Shown here: positions 18,173 through 27,474 of the stretch, piece after piece
How positions within the stretch are numbered: position 1 is the stretch's first letter
Layout of the letters: the number at the start of each line of letters is the position of its first letter
Assembly: GCF_004346925.1 (NCBI RefSeq)
Contig: NZ_CP031167.1
Span: 1,694,001-1,758,000 of the forward strand
Direction: 5' to 3'
DNA: 64,000 nucleotides
Origin: Stenotrophomonas sp. ASS1
Lineage (GTDB): Bacteria; Pseudomonadota; Gammaproteobacteria; Xanthomonadales; Xanthomonadaceae
Translations under genes and position numbers: made by a program
Notes under the pieces: generated by a model
Seen by the model: only the letters and a program-made list of their open reading frames with translations
The model's database searches: none
Told to the model about the DNA's origin: nothing

Positions 18173-19408
18173 ATGCATGCCATGACTTCCCCCAATTCCA
18201 CCCCACATCGTTTCGGCCATCGCATCGCGATGGTCGGCGTGTCGATCCTCGCCGCAGCCGTGCTGGCGGCCTGCAGCGGCGGCCACGCCGAAGAAGCCGG
18301 TGCACCGCCGCCGCCGCAGGTCAGTGCTGCACCGGTGCTGGTCAAGCAGGTCAGCCAGTGGGACGAGTTCAGCGGCCGCGTCGAAGCGGTACAGAGCGTT
18401 GAACTGCGCCCGCGCGTGTCCGGCTACATCGACAAGGTCAACTACGTCGAAGGCCAGGAAGTGAAGAAGGGCGAAGTGCTCTTCACCATCGACGCGCGCA
18501 GCTACCAGGCCGAGTACGATCGCGCCGCTGCCGAACTGGCCCGCGCCCGCACCCAGGCCACGCTGGCCCGCAGTGAATCCGAGCGTGCCAAGCGCTTGTC
18601 CGAGCAGCAGGCCATTTCCACCGAGACGGCCGAGCAGCGTCGCGCTGCGGCTGACCAGTCCGGTGCCGCCGTACAGGCGGCCCAGGCTGCGCTGGATGCG
18701 GCCCGCCTCAACCTGGAGTTCACCAAGGTGCGTGCGCCGATCGACGGCCGTGCCGGCCGCGCGATGGTCACCGCCGGCAACCTGGTCACCGCCGGCGACA
18801 GCGCCAGCGTGCTGACCACGCTGGTCTCGCTGGACACCGTGTTCGTCTACTTCGATGCCGATGAAAGCACTTTCCTTCGCTATGCGCAGATGGCGCGCAA
18901 GGGTGAACGCCCGAGCGAGCGTGACAGCGATCTGCCGGTGAAGGTCGGTCTGTCCGGCGAAGAGGGTTACCCGCATTCGGGCAAGGTCGACTTCCTCGAC
19001 AACCAGGTCGCCCGCAGCACCGGTACCATCCGCGTCCGCGCGCTGCTGGACAACGCCGATCGCCAGTTCACGCCGGGCCTGTTCGCCCGCGTGCAGCTGC
19101 TCGGCAGCGGCCAGTTCCAGGCCCTGCTGATCGACGAGAAGGCCGTTCTGACCGACCAGGACCGCAAGTATGTCTACGTGGTCGACAAGGATGGCAAGGC
19201 CCAGCGCCGCGACATCCAGCTCGGTCGCACCGCTGATGGCCTGCGTATTGTCGAGCACGGCCTGGCCGCCGGCGACAAGGTGATCATCGACGGCGTGCAG
19301 AAGGTCTTCATGCCGGGCATGCCGGTGCAGGCCAAGGCCGTGGCGATGCAGCCGCAGGCTGCGCCACCGGCACCGGGCCGCGATGCCACCGCCGCGCTGA
19401 ACCACTGA
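18173..19408 (+). CDS. smeV: RND efflux periplasmic adaptor (membrane-fusion) lipoprotein SmeV
   Basis: A 411-aa adaptor joining the inner-membrane pump SmeW to the outer-membrane channel SmeX. Signal peptide with lipobox LAAC near residue 34, a beta-barrel/lipoyl domain (WDEFSGRVEAVQSVELRPRVSGYI; NYVEGQEVKKGEVLFTID), a long alpha-hairpin (about 100-170, AELARARTQATLARSE) and the membrane-proximal domain. ATG at 18173 or 18182 are both possible. The tripartite pump exports chloramphenicol, quinolones and tetracyclines in published work on this operon. Confidence 0.92.
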   Translation: MHAMTSPNSTPHRFGHRIAMVGVSILAAAVLAACSGGHAEEAGAPPPPQVSAAPVLVKQVSQWDEFSGRVEAVQSVELRPRVSGYIDKVNYVEGQEVKKGEVLFTIDARSYQAEYDRAAAELARARTQATLARSESERAKRLSEQQAISTETAEQRRAAADQSGAAVQAAQAALDAARLNLEFTKVRAPIDGRAGRAMVTAGNLVTAGDSASVLTTLVSLDTVFVYFDADESTFLRYAQMARKGERPSERDSDLPVKVGLSGEEGYPHSGKVDFLDNQVARSTGTIRVRALLDNADRQFTPGLFARVQLLGSGQFQALLIDEKAVLTDQDRKYVYVVDKDGKAQRRDIQLGRTADGLRIVEHGLAAGDKVIIDGVQKVFMPGMPVQAKAVAMQPQAAPPAPGRDATAALNH

Positions 19409-19535
19409 TCCGCCGTCTCCTGATCCGCGTCCCCGCTTAGCTGCCGGCGCCAGCAGCAGCCTTCCCTGCCTTCGTCATCTCGGCGAGGGGCGGGGAGGCT
19501 GTTGCCCGCCGAACGCCTTTCCCAGGAATTCCTCC

Positions 19536-22500
19536 ATGGACTTTTCCCGTTTCTTCATCGACAGGCCGATCTTCGCGGCGGTGCTGTCGATCGTGATCTT
19601 CGCCGCAGGCCTGATCACGATTCCAATCCTGCCGATCAGCGAGTACCCCGAAGTGGTGCCGCCGTCGGTGGTCGTGCGCACGGTGTATCCGGGCGCCAAC
19701 CCCAAGGTCATTGCCGAGACCGTCGCCACCCCGCTTGAAGAGGCGATCAACGGCGTCGAAGGCATGATGTACCTGAAGTCGGTCGCCGGCTCGGACGGTG
19801 TGCTGCAGATGACCGTCACCTTCCGCCCGGGCACCGACCCGGACGCGGCGGCGGTGAAGGTGCAGAACCGCGTGGCGCAGGCGCAGGCGCGCCTGCCCGA
19901 GGACGTGCGCCGGCAGGGCGTGACCACGCAGAAGCAGTCGCCGACCTTCCTGATGGTGGTGCATCTGACCTCGCCGAACGGCAAGTACGACACCCTGTAC
20001 CTGCGCAACTACGCCCGTCTGCACGTCAAGGATGCGCTGGCGCGTATTCCGGGCGTGGGTGACGCGCAGATCTTCGGTGGTGGTGACTACGCCATGCGCG
20101 CCTGGCTGGACCCGGACAAGGTCGCCTCGCGCGGCCTGACCGCCAGCGACGTGGTGCGCGCGATGCGTGAGCAGAACGTACAGGTTTCGGCCGGCCAGCT
20201 CGGTGCCGAACCGTTGCCGAACAGCCAGTTCCTGACCCTGATCAATGCCCAGGGCCGCTTGAAGACTGAAAAGGAATTCGGCGACATCGTGCTCAAGAGC
20301 GGTGTTGATGGCGAGATCGTGCGCCTGGCCGATGTGGCCCGCCTGGAACTGGGTGCCGGTGACTACACCCTGCGTTCGCAGCTGGACGGCAAGAACGCGG
20401 TGGGTATCGGTATCTTCCAGTCGCCGGGTGCCAATGCACTGGAGATCCGTGACCAGGTCATCTCGACGATGGACGAGATGCAGAAGACCATGCCGGCCGA
20501 CGTGAAGTACGAAGCCGTGTATGACACCACCATCTTCGTGCGCGACTCGATCAAGGCCGTGGTCTCCACGCTGCTGGAAGCGATCGCGCTGGTGGTGCTG
20601 GTGGTGATCCTGTTCCTGCAGACCTGGCGTGCGTCGATCATTCCGCTGATCGCGGTGCCGGTGTCGGTGGTCGGTACTTTCGCCGCGCTGTACCTGCTGG
20701 GCTTCTCGATCAATACGCTGAGCCTGTTCGGCCTGGTGCTGGCGATCGGCATCGTGGTCGATGACGCGATCGTGGTGGTGGAGAACGTCGAGCGCAACAT
20801 CGAAGAAGGCCTGTCGCCCACCGCCGCGGCCCACCAGGCCATGCGTGAGGTGTCCGGCCCGATCATCGCGATCGCGCTGGTGCTGTGTGCCGTGTTCGTG
20901 CCGATGGCCTTCCTGTCGGGTGTCACTGGCCAGTTCTACAAGCAGTTCGCGGTCACCATCGCCATCTCCACGGTGATCTCGGCGATCAACTCGCTGACCC
21001 TGTCGCCGGCCCTGGCCGCGCGCCTGCTGAAGGCCCATGGAGCGCCGAAGGACGGCCCGAGCCGCTTGATCGACCGCCTGTTCGGCTGGGTGTTCCGTCC
21101 GTTCAACCGCTTCTTCAAGTCCAGTTCGGAGAAGTACGAGCGTGGCGTGGCTCGCATCCTCGGCCGTCGTGGTGCGGTGTTCGTGGTCTACGCGATCCTG
21201 CTGGTCGGTACCGGTGTGATCTTCAAGCTGGTGCCGCCGGGCTTCATCCCGACCCAGGACAAGCTGTACCTGATCGCGGGTGTGAAGTTGCCGGAAGGTT
21301 CGTCGATCGCGCGTACCGATGAAATGCTGCGCAAGGTCGCCAAGATCGCCCAGGAAACCGATGGCGTGGCCCACACCATCTCGTTCCCGGGTTTGAACGC
21401 GCTGCAGTTCACCAACACGCCGAACACCGGTGTGGCGTTCATTCCGCTCAAGCCGTTCGCCGAGCGCCATGGCCGTACCGCCGCGCAGATCAACGCCGAG
21501 ATCAACCAGAAGATCGCCGGTCTGCAGGAAGGCTTCGCCTTCTCGATGATGCCGCCGCCGATCCTCGGCCTGGGCAACGGCAACGGCTACCAGATGTTCA
21601 TCGAGGATCGTGGCAACCTGGGTTACGGCGCGCTGCAGAATGCTGTACAGGCAATGCAGGGCACCGTTGCGCAGACGCCGGGCATGGCCTTCCCGATTTC
21701 CAGCTACCAGGCCAATGTGCCGCAGCTGGATGCCGAGGTCGACCGCGTCAAGGCCAAGGCACAGGGCGTGCAGCTCACCGAACTGTTCGACACGCTGCAG
21801 ACCTACCTCGGCTCGGCCTACGTCAACGACTTCAACCAGTTCGGCCGTACCTGGCAGGTCATCGCGCAGGCGGACGGTCCGTACCGCGAAACGGTCGAGG
21901 ACATCGGCAAGCTGCGTACCCGCAATGACCGCGGCGAGATGGTGCCGATCGGTTCGATGGTCACCATCAAGCAGACCTTCGGCCCGGACCCGGTGCTGCG
22001 CTTCAATGGCTATCCGGCGGCGGATCTGGCCGGTGAAGCCGACCCGCGCCTGCTGTCTTCGGCCGAGGCGATGAACAAGCTGACCGAGATCGCCGGCAAG
22101 GTGCTGCCGGTGGGCATGACCACCGAATGGACCGACCTGAGCTACCAGCAGGCAACCCAGGGCAAGGCCGCCTTCATCGTGTTCCCGGTGGCGATCATGC
22201 TGGCCTTCCTGGTGCTGGCCGCGCTGTACGAGAGCTGGTCGCTGCCGCTGGCGGTGATCCTGATCGTGCCGATGACCCTGCTGTCCGCGCTGTTCGGCGT
22301 GTGGCTGACCGGTGGCGACAACAACGTGTTCGTGCAGGTCGGCCTGGTGGTGCTGATGGGCCTGGCGTGCAAGAACGCGATCCTGATCGTCGAATTCGCC
22401 AGAGAGCTGGAGATGGGCGGCAAGGGCATCGTTGAAGCTGCGCTGGAAGCCTGCCGCCTGCGCCTGCGCCCGATCGTGATGACCTCCATCGCGTTCATCG

Positions 22501-22706
22501 CCGGCACCGTACCGCTGGTGCTGTCGCACGGTGCAGGTGCCGAGGTGCGCTCGGTGACCGGTATCACCGTGTTCGCCGGCATGCTGGGCGTGACCCTGTT
22601 CGGCCTGTTCCTCACCCCGGTGTTCTACGTGGCCCTGCGCAAGTTCGTCACCCGCAACGGTGGTGGCCAGCTGGTGCAGCACGGCGAGCCGACCATCCAC
22701 CACTGA
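19536..22706 (+). CDS. smeW: RND multidrug efflux transporter SmeW
   Basis: A 1056-aa inner-membrane proton-drug antiporter of the HAE-1 type. It begins DFSRFFIDRPIFAAVLSIV and has 12 predicted membrane helices, two large periplasmic loops (after TM1 and TM7) and TM4 containing the proton-relay pair in GIVVDDAIVVVENVER. Length and order match AcrB/MexB homologues. It follows smeV by 127 bp with no terminator, so it is expected to be cotranscribed. Confidence 0.95.
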   Translation: MDFSRFFIDRPIFAAVLSIVIFAAGLITIPILPISEYPEVVPPSVVVRTVYPGANPKVIAETVATPLEEAINGVEGMMYLKSVAGSDGVLQMTVTFRPGTDPDAAAVKVQNRVAQAQARLPEDVRRQGVTTQKQSPTFLMVVHLTSPNGKYDTLYLRNYARLHVKDALARIPGVGDAQIFGGGDYAMRAWLDPDKVASRGLTASDVVRAMREQNVQVSAGQLGAEPLPNSQFLTLINAQGRLKTEKEFGDIVLKSGVDGEIVRLADVARLELGAGDYTLRSQLDGKNAVGIGIFQSPGANALEIRDQVISTMDEMQKTMPADVKYEAVYDTTIFVRDSIKAVVSTLLEAIALVVLVVILFLQTWRASIIPLIAVPVSVVGTFAALYLLGFSINTLSLFGLVLAIGIVVDDAIVVVENVERNIEEGLSPTAAAHQAMREVSGPIIAIALVLCAVFVPMAFLSGVTGQFYKQFAVTIAISTVISAINSLTLSPALAARLLKAHGAPKDGPSRLIDRLFGWVFRPFNRFFKSSSEKYERGVARILGRRGAVFVVYAILLVGTGVIFKLVPPGFIPTQDKLYLIAGVKLPEGSSIARTDEMLRKVAKIAQETDGVAHTISFPGLNALQFTNTPNTGVAFIPLKPFAERHGRTAAQINAEINQKIAGLQEGFAFSMMPPPILGLGNGNGYQMFIEDRGNLGYGALQNAVQAMQGTVAQTPGMAFPISSYQANVPQLDAEVDRVKAKAQGVQLTELFDTLQTYLGSAYVNDFNQFGRTWQVIAQADGPYRETVEDIGKLRTRNDRGEMVPIGSMVTIKQTFGPDPVLRFNGYPAADLAGEADPRLLSSAEAMNKLTEIAGKVLPVGMTTEWTDLSYQQATQGKAAFIVFPVAIMLAFLVLAALYESWSLPLAVILIVPMTLLSALFGVWLTGGDNNVFVQVGLVVLMGLACKNAILIVEFARELEMGGKGIVEAALEACRLRLRPIVMTSIAFIAGTVPLVLSHGAGAEVRSVTGITVFAGMLGVTLFGLFLTPVFYVALRKFVTRNGGGQLVQHGEPTIHH

Positions 22707-22770
22707 CATGGAACCCCGTCGCCGCCGGTCGCTGGCCGGCGGCGGCTTCCCCCTCACGAGGCAAGAATCC

Positions 22771-23508
22771 ATGAACTCTCATCAGAACAAGATCGCGCTG
22801 GTCACCGGCGCCACCCGCGGCATCGGCGCCGAGACCGTGCGCCAGCTGGCCCAGGCCGGCGTGCATACGCTACTGGCCGGCCGCAAGCGCGAGACCGCCG
22901 TAGAGCAGGCGCTGAAGCTGCAGGCCGAGGGCCTGCCGGTGGAAGCCATCCAGCTGGACGTGACCGATGCAGCCAGCATCGCCGAAGCGGTCGAGCAGGT
23001 ACGCCAGCGCCATGGGCGCCTGGACATCCTGGTCAACAACGCCGGCATCATGATCGAGAACCCGGCGCAGGCGCCGTCCGAACAGTCGCTGGATACCTGG
23101 AAGCGCACTTTCGACACCAACGTGTACGCACTGGTTGCGGTGACCCAGGCCTTCCTGCCACTGGTCAGGCAGGCCAAGTCCGGGCGCATCGTCAACGTTT
23201 CGAGCATGCTCGGCTCGCAGACCCTGCATGCTGATCCGACCTCGGGCATCTACGATTTCAAGATTCCCGCGTACAACGCCTCCAAGGCAGCGGTGAACAG
23301 CTGGACGCTGGCGCTGGCGCATGAACTGCGCAGCACCCAGATCAAGGTCAATACCGTGCATCCGGGTTACGTGAAAACCGACATGAACGGCGGCCACGGT
23401 GAGATTGAGATCAGCGAAGGCGCGCGCTCCAGCGTGCAGATGGCACTGATCGGCCATGAAGGCCCGAACGGCAGCTTCACTTACCTGGGCGAGGTGCTGC
23501 CATGGTGA
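22771..23508 (+). CDS. smeU2: SmeU2, short-chain dehydrogenase/reductase of the SmeVWX operon
   Basis: A 245-aa classical SDR with all landmarks: TGATRGIG (cofactor loop), NNAG, a Ser in NVSSMLGS, and YNASKAA (Tyr-x3-Lys). It should reduce or oxidise a small carbonyl compound with NAD(P)H. The gene sits between the pump and channel genes, the hallmark of smeVWX. Its end overlaps the smeX start by 7 bp. The substrate is unknown; a link to electrophile or quinone stress is inference. Confidence 0.93.
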   Translation: MNSHQNKIALVTGATRGIGAETVRQLAQAGVHTLLAGRKRETAVEQALKLQAEGLPVEAIQLDVTDAASIAEAVEQVRQRHGRLDILVNNAGIMIENPAQAPSEQSLDTWKRTFDTNVYALVAVTQAFLPLVRQAKSGRIVNVSSMLGSQTLHADPTSGIYDFKIPAYNASKAAVNSWTLALAHELRSTQIKVNTVHPGYVKTDMNGGHGEIEISEGARSSVQMALIGHEGPNGSFTYLGEVLPW

Positions 23509-24923
23509 TCCGCACGTTGGCGATGGCCGTCTCCAGCCTGGTGCTGGCAGGCTGTGTCAGCGTCGGCCCGAACTACAAGGCGCCGGTGCAGGATCCGGTG
23601 GTGCTGCAGGGTGCGCAGCAGCCGGTGTTCAGCACCACCTCGCCGGTGGCCAGCTGGTGGGCGCAGTTCGATGATCCGGTGCTGGAAGAGCTGGTGCACG
23701 GTGCACTGTCGGACAACCTGGACCTGCGCGTGGCCGTGGCCCGCGTCAGCCAGGCCCGCGCGGTGTTCGTCGAAAGCCGCTTCGACCAGGCGCCCCACGT
23801 TACCGCGGGCGGCAGCTACGATCGCCGCAAGCAACCCGATCCGCAGCTGGGTGGGCAGCGGGTGTTCAGTGAAAGCTACCAGCTCGGCTTCGATGCGGGC
23901 TGGGAGCTGGATCTGTTCGGCCGCAAGCGCCGTGCTGCAGAAGCCGCGCGTGCCGACCTCGACGCCGAGCAGGCCAACCTGGCCGACGCACAGGTACTGA
24001 TCGCCGCCGAAGTGGCACGCAACTACTTCGAGCTGCGCGGCACACAGAAGCGCATCGCCGTGGCCCAGCACACCCTGGTCAATCTGCGCGAGACGCAGAA
24101 GCTGACCGAGGCACGCTGGGAGCTGGGCGCCGGCAGCGAGCTGGACGTGCAGAGCAGTCGTGCCCGGCTGAAGGCCATCGAGGCCGACATTCCGCTACTG
24201 GAAGTGGCCGAAACGCAGTCGCGCAACCGCCTGGCGGTTCTGCTGGGCCAGCGTCCGGAAACGCTGACCGCCATGCTTGCGCCGCACGAAGTGCCGGCAT
24301 TCGCCAAGGCGCTGCCGCTGGGCGATACCCGCGAGCTGCTGCGCCAACGCGCCGACGTGCGCGTGGCCGAGCGTCGTCTTGCCGCCGCTACCGCGCGGGT
24401 GGGCGTGGCCACGGCGGATCTGTTCCCGCGGCTGTCGCTGTCCGGATTCGTCGGCTTCCTCGGTGGCGATGCCAGTGGCCTGGTCAATGGCAACAACAAG
24501 GCCTGGTCGCTGACGCCGTCGCTGAGCTGGGCGGCCTTCGATTTCGGCACCGTACGTGCACGCCTGCGTGCCAGCAAGGCCGAGGCCGAAGGCGTGGCAG
24601 CACAGTATGAGCAGACGGTGCTGCTGGCACTGGAAGACACCGAGAACGCGCTGACCCGCTATTCCAAGCAGCAGGCGCGGCTGGCGATCGTGGTCGAGCA
24701 GGCGCAGGCGGCACGCCGTGCCGAGTCGCTGGCGCAGATCCGCTATCGCGAGGGCTCGGAGGACTTCCTGACCCTGCTGGATGCGCAGCGTACGCAGCTG
24801 GCAGCCGATGATGCGTTGGCCGCGGCCGAGTCCGAGGTCAACGTCAGCGTGGTGGGGGTGTACAAGGCGCTGGGTGGTTGGGGTCAATCACCGCAGCCGG
24901 CGAGTGTGGCGCAGGTGCAGTAA
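23502..24923 (+). CDS. smeX: Outer-membrane efflux channel lipoprotein SmeX
   Basis: A 473-aa TolC/OprM-type channel with signal peptide and lipobox LAGC, then VGPNYKAPV as in the NodT/OprM family. Two OEP repeats give long coiled helices; conserved VASWWAQFDDPVLEELV and YREGSEDFLTLLDAQRTQLAADDAL are present. It closes the operon and is followed by a strong terminator at 24930. Confidence 0.95.
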   Translation: MVIRTLAMAVSSLVLAGCVSVGPNYKAPVQDPVVLQGAQQPVFSTTSPVASWWAQFDDPVLEELVHGALSDNLDLRVAVARVSQARAVFVESRFDQAPHVTAGGSYDRRKQPDPQLGGQRVFSESYQLGFDAGWELDLFGRKRRAAEAARADLDAEQANLADAQVLIAAEVARNYFELRGTQKRIAVAQHTLVNLRETQKLTEARWELGAGSELDVQSSRARLKAIEADIPLLEVAETQSRNRLAVLLGQRPETLTAMLAPHEVPAFAKALPLGDTRELLRQRADVRVAERRLAAATARVGVATADLFPRLSLSGFVGFLGGDASGLVNGNNKAWSLTPSLSWAAFDFGTVRARLRASKAEAEGVAAQYEQTVLLALEDTENALTRYSKQQARLAIVVEQAQAARRAESLAQIRYREGSEDFLTLLDAQRTQLAADDALAAAESEVNVSVVGVYKALGGWGQSPQPASVAQVQ

Positions 24924-24929
24924 GCGCAG

Positions 24930-24961
24930 GGGACGGAAGCAGTGGCTTCCGTCCCTTTCTT
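24930..24961 (+). terminator. Rho-independent terminator of the sme operon
   Basis: Perfect 11-bp stem GGGACGGAAGC (24930-24940) / GCTTCCGTCCC (24945-24955), loop AGTG, then TTTCTTC. Confidence 0.88.
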
Positions 24962-24964
24962 CTT

Positions 24965-25342
24965 TCAGGGCCAGTGATTGGCTGGTGTCTCGCGCTCGCG
25001 CATGCGCACGATGCAGAAGCGATGGCCGGTCGGTGCTTCCATCACCCACCAGCGTTTGACGAAGCCTATCCGCCGCGCGCCGAGCTTCTCCAGGCGGTCG
25101 GCCTCGGCGTCGATGTCGTCGCTCTCGATGTCCAGGTGCACCCGTGAAGGATGATTGACGCGTTGCACCTCCACGTTCAGGCCTGCGGGCGCGCCCTGCA
25201 GGTCGGCGTACTCGGCGCCGTCTTCGGCATAGGCGGGCTGCGCCTGCAGGCCGAGCGCGGCGGACCAGAAGCGGGCACCTTCGTCGGCGGGAATGCCCTC
25301 GCAATCGATGATGAAACCGGCCAGGCGGCTCTGGTGTGCCAT
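24965..25342 (-). CDS. VOC (glyoxalase/dioxygenase superfamily) protein
   Basis: A 125-aa single-domain protein with the paired beta-alpha-beta-beta-beta fold: AGFIIDCEGIPADEGARFWSAALG at the start and SRVHLDIESDDIDAEADRLEKLGA in the second module, ending in TGHRFCIVR. Such proteins bind a metal and act on small molecules or confer antibiotic tolerance; the substrate is unknown. Start at 25342 is the first ATG with GGAG upstream and the family N-terminus; the longer upstream frame has no protein character. Confidence 0.82.
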   Translation of the reverse strand: MAHQSRLAGFIIDCEGIPADEGARFWSAALGLQAQPAYAEDGAEYADLQGAPAGLNVEVQRVNHPSRVHLDIESDDIDAEADRLEKLGARRIGFVKRWWVMEAPTGHRFCIVRMRERETPANHWP

Positions 25343-25482
25343 GCCTTTCTCCACAGTTCGGGAACGGGGGCAGGGTAGCGCGGCGTGTGCTGTGGACGTT
25401 GCCACAGTCGTGACGTTTCTGACTCTGCCGGAAGCCGTGTCCGCCGTGTAACTAGTGGGGCAGATTCCAGGGAGTAAAGACG

Positions 25483-25746
25483 ATGAGTGATGACAGGCGG
25501 GATACCCAGCGCATGCTGTTTGGCGACCCGGGGCCACCCGGCGCGGGCCTTTCGGTGGCGGTCGTTGTGCTGCTGGTGCTGGCGACGATGGCCGCTGCGA
25601 TCGGTTTCCTGCGACTGCCTGATCCGATGCTGGGGCTGGGCCTGATCGGCGTTGCCGTGTTCCTTGCTGTCGGCGCCCGCATCTGCCAGGCGCGCAACCA
25701 GCACCTGGCGTTGTACCGGCTGTTGTCGCGGCAGCCGCCGCGGTAG
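25483..25746 (+). CDS. Small inner-membrane protein, unknown function
   Basis: An 87-aa protein with a polar N-terminus (about 20 residues) and two hydrophobic helices (GLSVAVVVLLVLATMAAAIGF; LGLGLIGVAVFLAVGA), ending in a basic tail. GGGAG lies ten bases before the ATG. No family recognised. Confidence 0.65.
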   Translation: MSDDRRDTQRMLFGDPGPPGAGLSVAVVVLLVLATMAAAIGFLRLPDPMLGLGLIGVAVFLAVGARICQARNQHLALYRLLSRQPPR

Positions 25747-25765
25747 CCACGGCGGCCGCGGAGAT

Positions 25766-26620
25766 TCAGTGCTTCGGCCAGTCCAGCTCGACCACCAGCG
25801 GGAAGTGATCCGACGGCAGCACGCCGTCGATGCGGCGGTCATCGGTGAGGAAACTGCGGGCATGGAAGCCGCGCACCAGCACCCAGTCCAGCTGCACGGT
25901 GGCCTTGCCGGTGAAGTCGTGGAAGGTCAGGCGTGGTCCCTGCGGTGCCTTCACCTGCGTGCGTGTGTCCTGCAGCAGGCGGGTGAACGCCTTGTAGGTG
26001 TCACCGCCGGGCTCGCTGTTGAAGTCACCGGTCAGGACCACCGGCAGGTCGGCAGGCAGGGCTTGCAGGCGCTTGCCGATCAGCTCGGCACCCTTCACCC
26101 TGCGCGGTTCGTCCTCGTCGCGATAGGGCAGGTGGGTATTCATGAAGTAGAAACGGCGGCCATCGTCCAGGCGCCGGAACAGGGCCCAGGTGACCATGCG
26201 CGGGTACAGGTTGCCCCAGCTGATGCTGCCGGGTACTTCGGGCGTATCGGATAACCAGAAGTTGCCGGATTCCTCGATGGCCAGCACCTTGCTGTCGTAG
26301 AACACGCCCATGTGTTCATCGCCGCTGCCACCGCGGCGGCCTTCACCGAACCAGCGGTAGCCGGGCAGATGCCCGGACAGGAAGTCGGCCTGTTCCTTCA
26401 CCAGCTCCTGCGTGCCGATCACGGCCGGGTGTGCATCGAGGATGACCTTGACCATGGCATCGCGACGGTCCGGCCAGCGCTTGCCCGGTTCGGTATCGGC
26501 CGGGGTACGGACATTGAACGACATCACTTTCAGTGGCGCCGGCGCAGCAGCCCAGGCGACGGCAGGCAGAGCAAGCGCCAGCAGCGCACACAGCGCAGGG
26601 CGACGGAAACGCGACAACAT
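25766..26620 (-). CDS. Exported endonuclease/exonuclease/phosphatase-fold hydrolase
   Basis: A 284-aa protein with a signal peptide (ALCALLALALPAVAWAAA) and the EEP catalytic set: MSFNVR, GTQEL (metal-binding Glu), NTHLPYRDED, TGDFNSEP, and SDHFPL near the C-terminus. It probably cleaves phosphodiester or phosphomonoester bonds in the periplasm; nucleic acid is only one possible substrate. The start at 26620 has GGAGGG upstream; two earlier Met codons precede a less convincing leader. Confidence 0.85.
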   Translation of the reverse strand: MLSRFRRPALCALLALALPAVAWAAAPAPLKVMSFNVRTPADTEPGKRWPDRRDAMVKVILDAHPAVIGTQELVKEQADFLSGHLPGYRWFGEGRRGGSGDEHMGVFYDSKVLAIEESGNFWLSDTPEVPGSISWGNLYPRMVTWALFRRLDDGRRFYFMNTHLPYRDEDEPRRVKGAELIGKRLQALPADLPVVLTGDFNSEPGGDTYKAFTRLLQDTRTQVKAPQGPRLTFHDFTGKATVQLDWVLVRGFHARSFLTDDRRIDGVLPSDHFPLVVELDWPKH

Positions 26621-26776
26621 CGTGGAATCCCTCCATTCCATGAAAACGGTTTCATGAAGCATGCCATGGACGGTGGGGTCGGCGATATGCCGGGATGGGC
26701 GGATGGAAGATGCCGGGCGGGCGGTGAAGGTCCCGCCCGGCGGATCGCGCGGGCGCGATCAGGAGGTCATGGGTGC

Positions 26777-27019
26777 TCAGTCGGCGGGCAGGTACCACTG
26801 GCCATTCTGGTCAATCCAGTACACCTGGATGTAGGGAGTGCCGTCCTCGTCGAAGTACGTCACTTCGCAACGTTGATGGTAATAGGGCCCCATCTTGACC
26901 CGGACGCAGTTCGTGTTCTCCGGACCACCGCCACCACCGCCGGCGGTGGCCTGGGACGGCGTGGAGAGAGCTCCCACGGCAAACATCAGTGCGGCCATCG
27001 AGGCCAGGTGCAGTTTCAT
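26777..27019 (-). CDS. Small secreted protein, tandem paralogue A
   Basis: An 80-aa protein with signal peptide MKLHLASMAALMFAVGALST, a Gly-rich linker, and a mature part with two Cys and the pattern YFDEDGTPYIQVYWIDQNGQWYL. It is paralogous to the next gene. The start at 27019 (MKL) is chosen because AAGG lies nine bases upstream; the two earlier ATGs abut it. Function unknown; I know no named family. Confidence 0.7.
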   Translation of the reverse strand: MKLHLASMAALMFAVGALSTPSQATAGGGGGGPENTNCVRVKMGPYYHQRCEVTYFDEDGTPYIQVYWIDQNGQWYLPAD

Positions 27020-27153
27020 GGGCATCATCCTTGTGTCTGCAATCGCGCATCTGCGCGGTGTCGTGCAACTACCCCCGGGTAGAGCATGCGCCCGAGTGGC
27101 AGCTGCTGCATGCGCGCCGGCCCGGCGCAGTCCCGGCGCAGTCCCCTGCCGGC

Positions 27154-27387
27154 TCAGTCGCGCAGGTAAGGGTTGCCGTACTCGTCGATCCAGTACTCGG
27201 CTTCGTACACGTTGCCGAATTCATCGGTGTAGGTTTCAGTGCAGTGCTGGTGGACCCGGTTGTGGTCCACTTTCACCGGCACGCACGAAACATTTTCTTT
27301 CGGTCCCCCGGCATTGGCGTCCGCCACCGGAGCCAGGGTTGCCGTTGCCATCACCAACGCGGCCATCGCGGCCAGTTGCAGTTTCAT
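27154..27387 (-). CDS. Small secreted protein, tandem paralogue B
   Basis: A 77-aa protein with signal peptide MKLQLAAMAALVMATATLAP and a mature part CVPVKVDHNRVHQHC and YTDEFGNVYEAEYWIDEYGNPYL, matching paralogue A in Cys spacing and in the YxDExG...YWID motif. AAGGA lies eight bases before the MKL start. The 5' flanks of both genes share TCTGCAATCGCGCA, so the duplication included upstream DNA. Confidence 0.7.
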   Translation of the reverse strand: MKLQLAAMAALVMATATLAPVADANAGGPKENVSCVPVKVDHNRVHQHCTETYTDEFGNVYEAEYWIDEYGNPYLRD

Positions 27388-27474
27388 AAGCATCGTCCTT
27401 GCTTTCTGCAATCGCGCACATGCGCATGGTGTGTGTAACACGCGAATCAGAGCGCCGGAAGTGTCTTGCCCGGA

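Noticed and set aside
19437..22772. A 1111-aa open frame on the minus strand opposite smeW
   Set aside because: It is rich in His/Arg/Gln/Asp of the type produced by antisense of GC-rich genes, and the plus strand encodes a complete RND pump.
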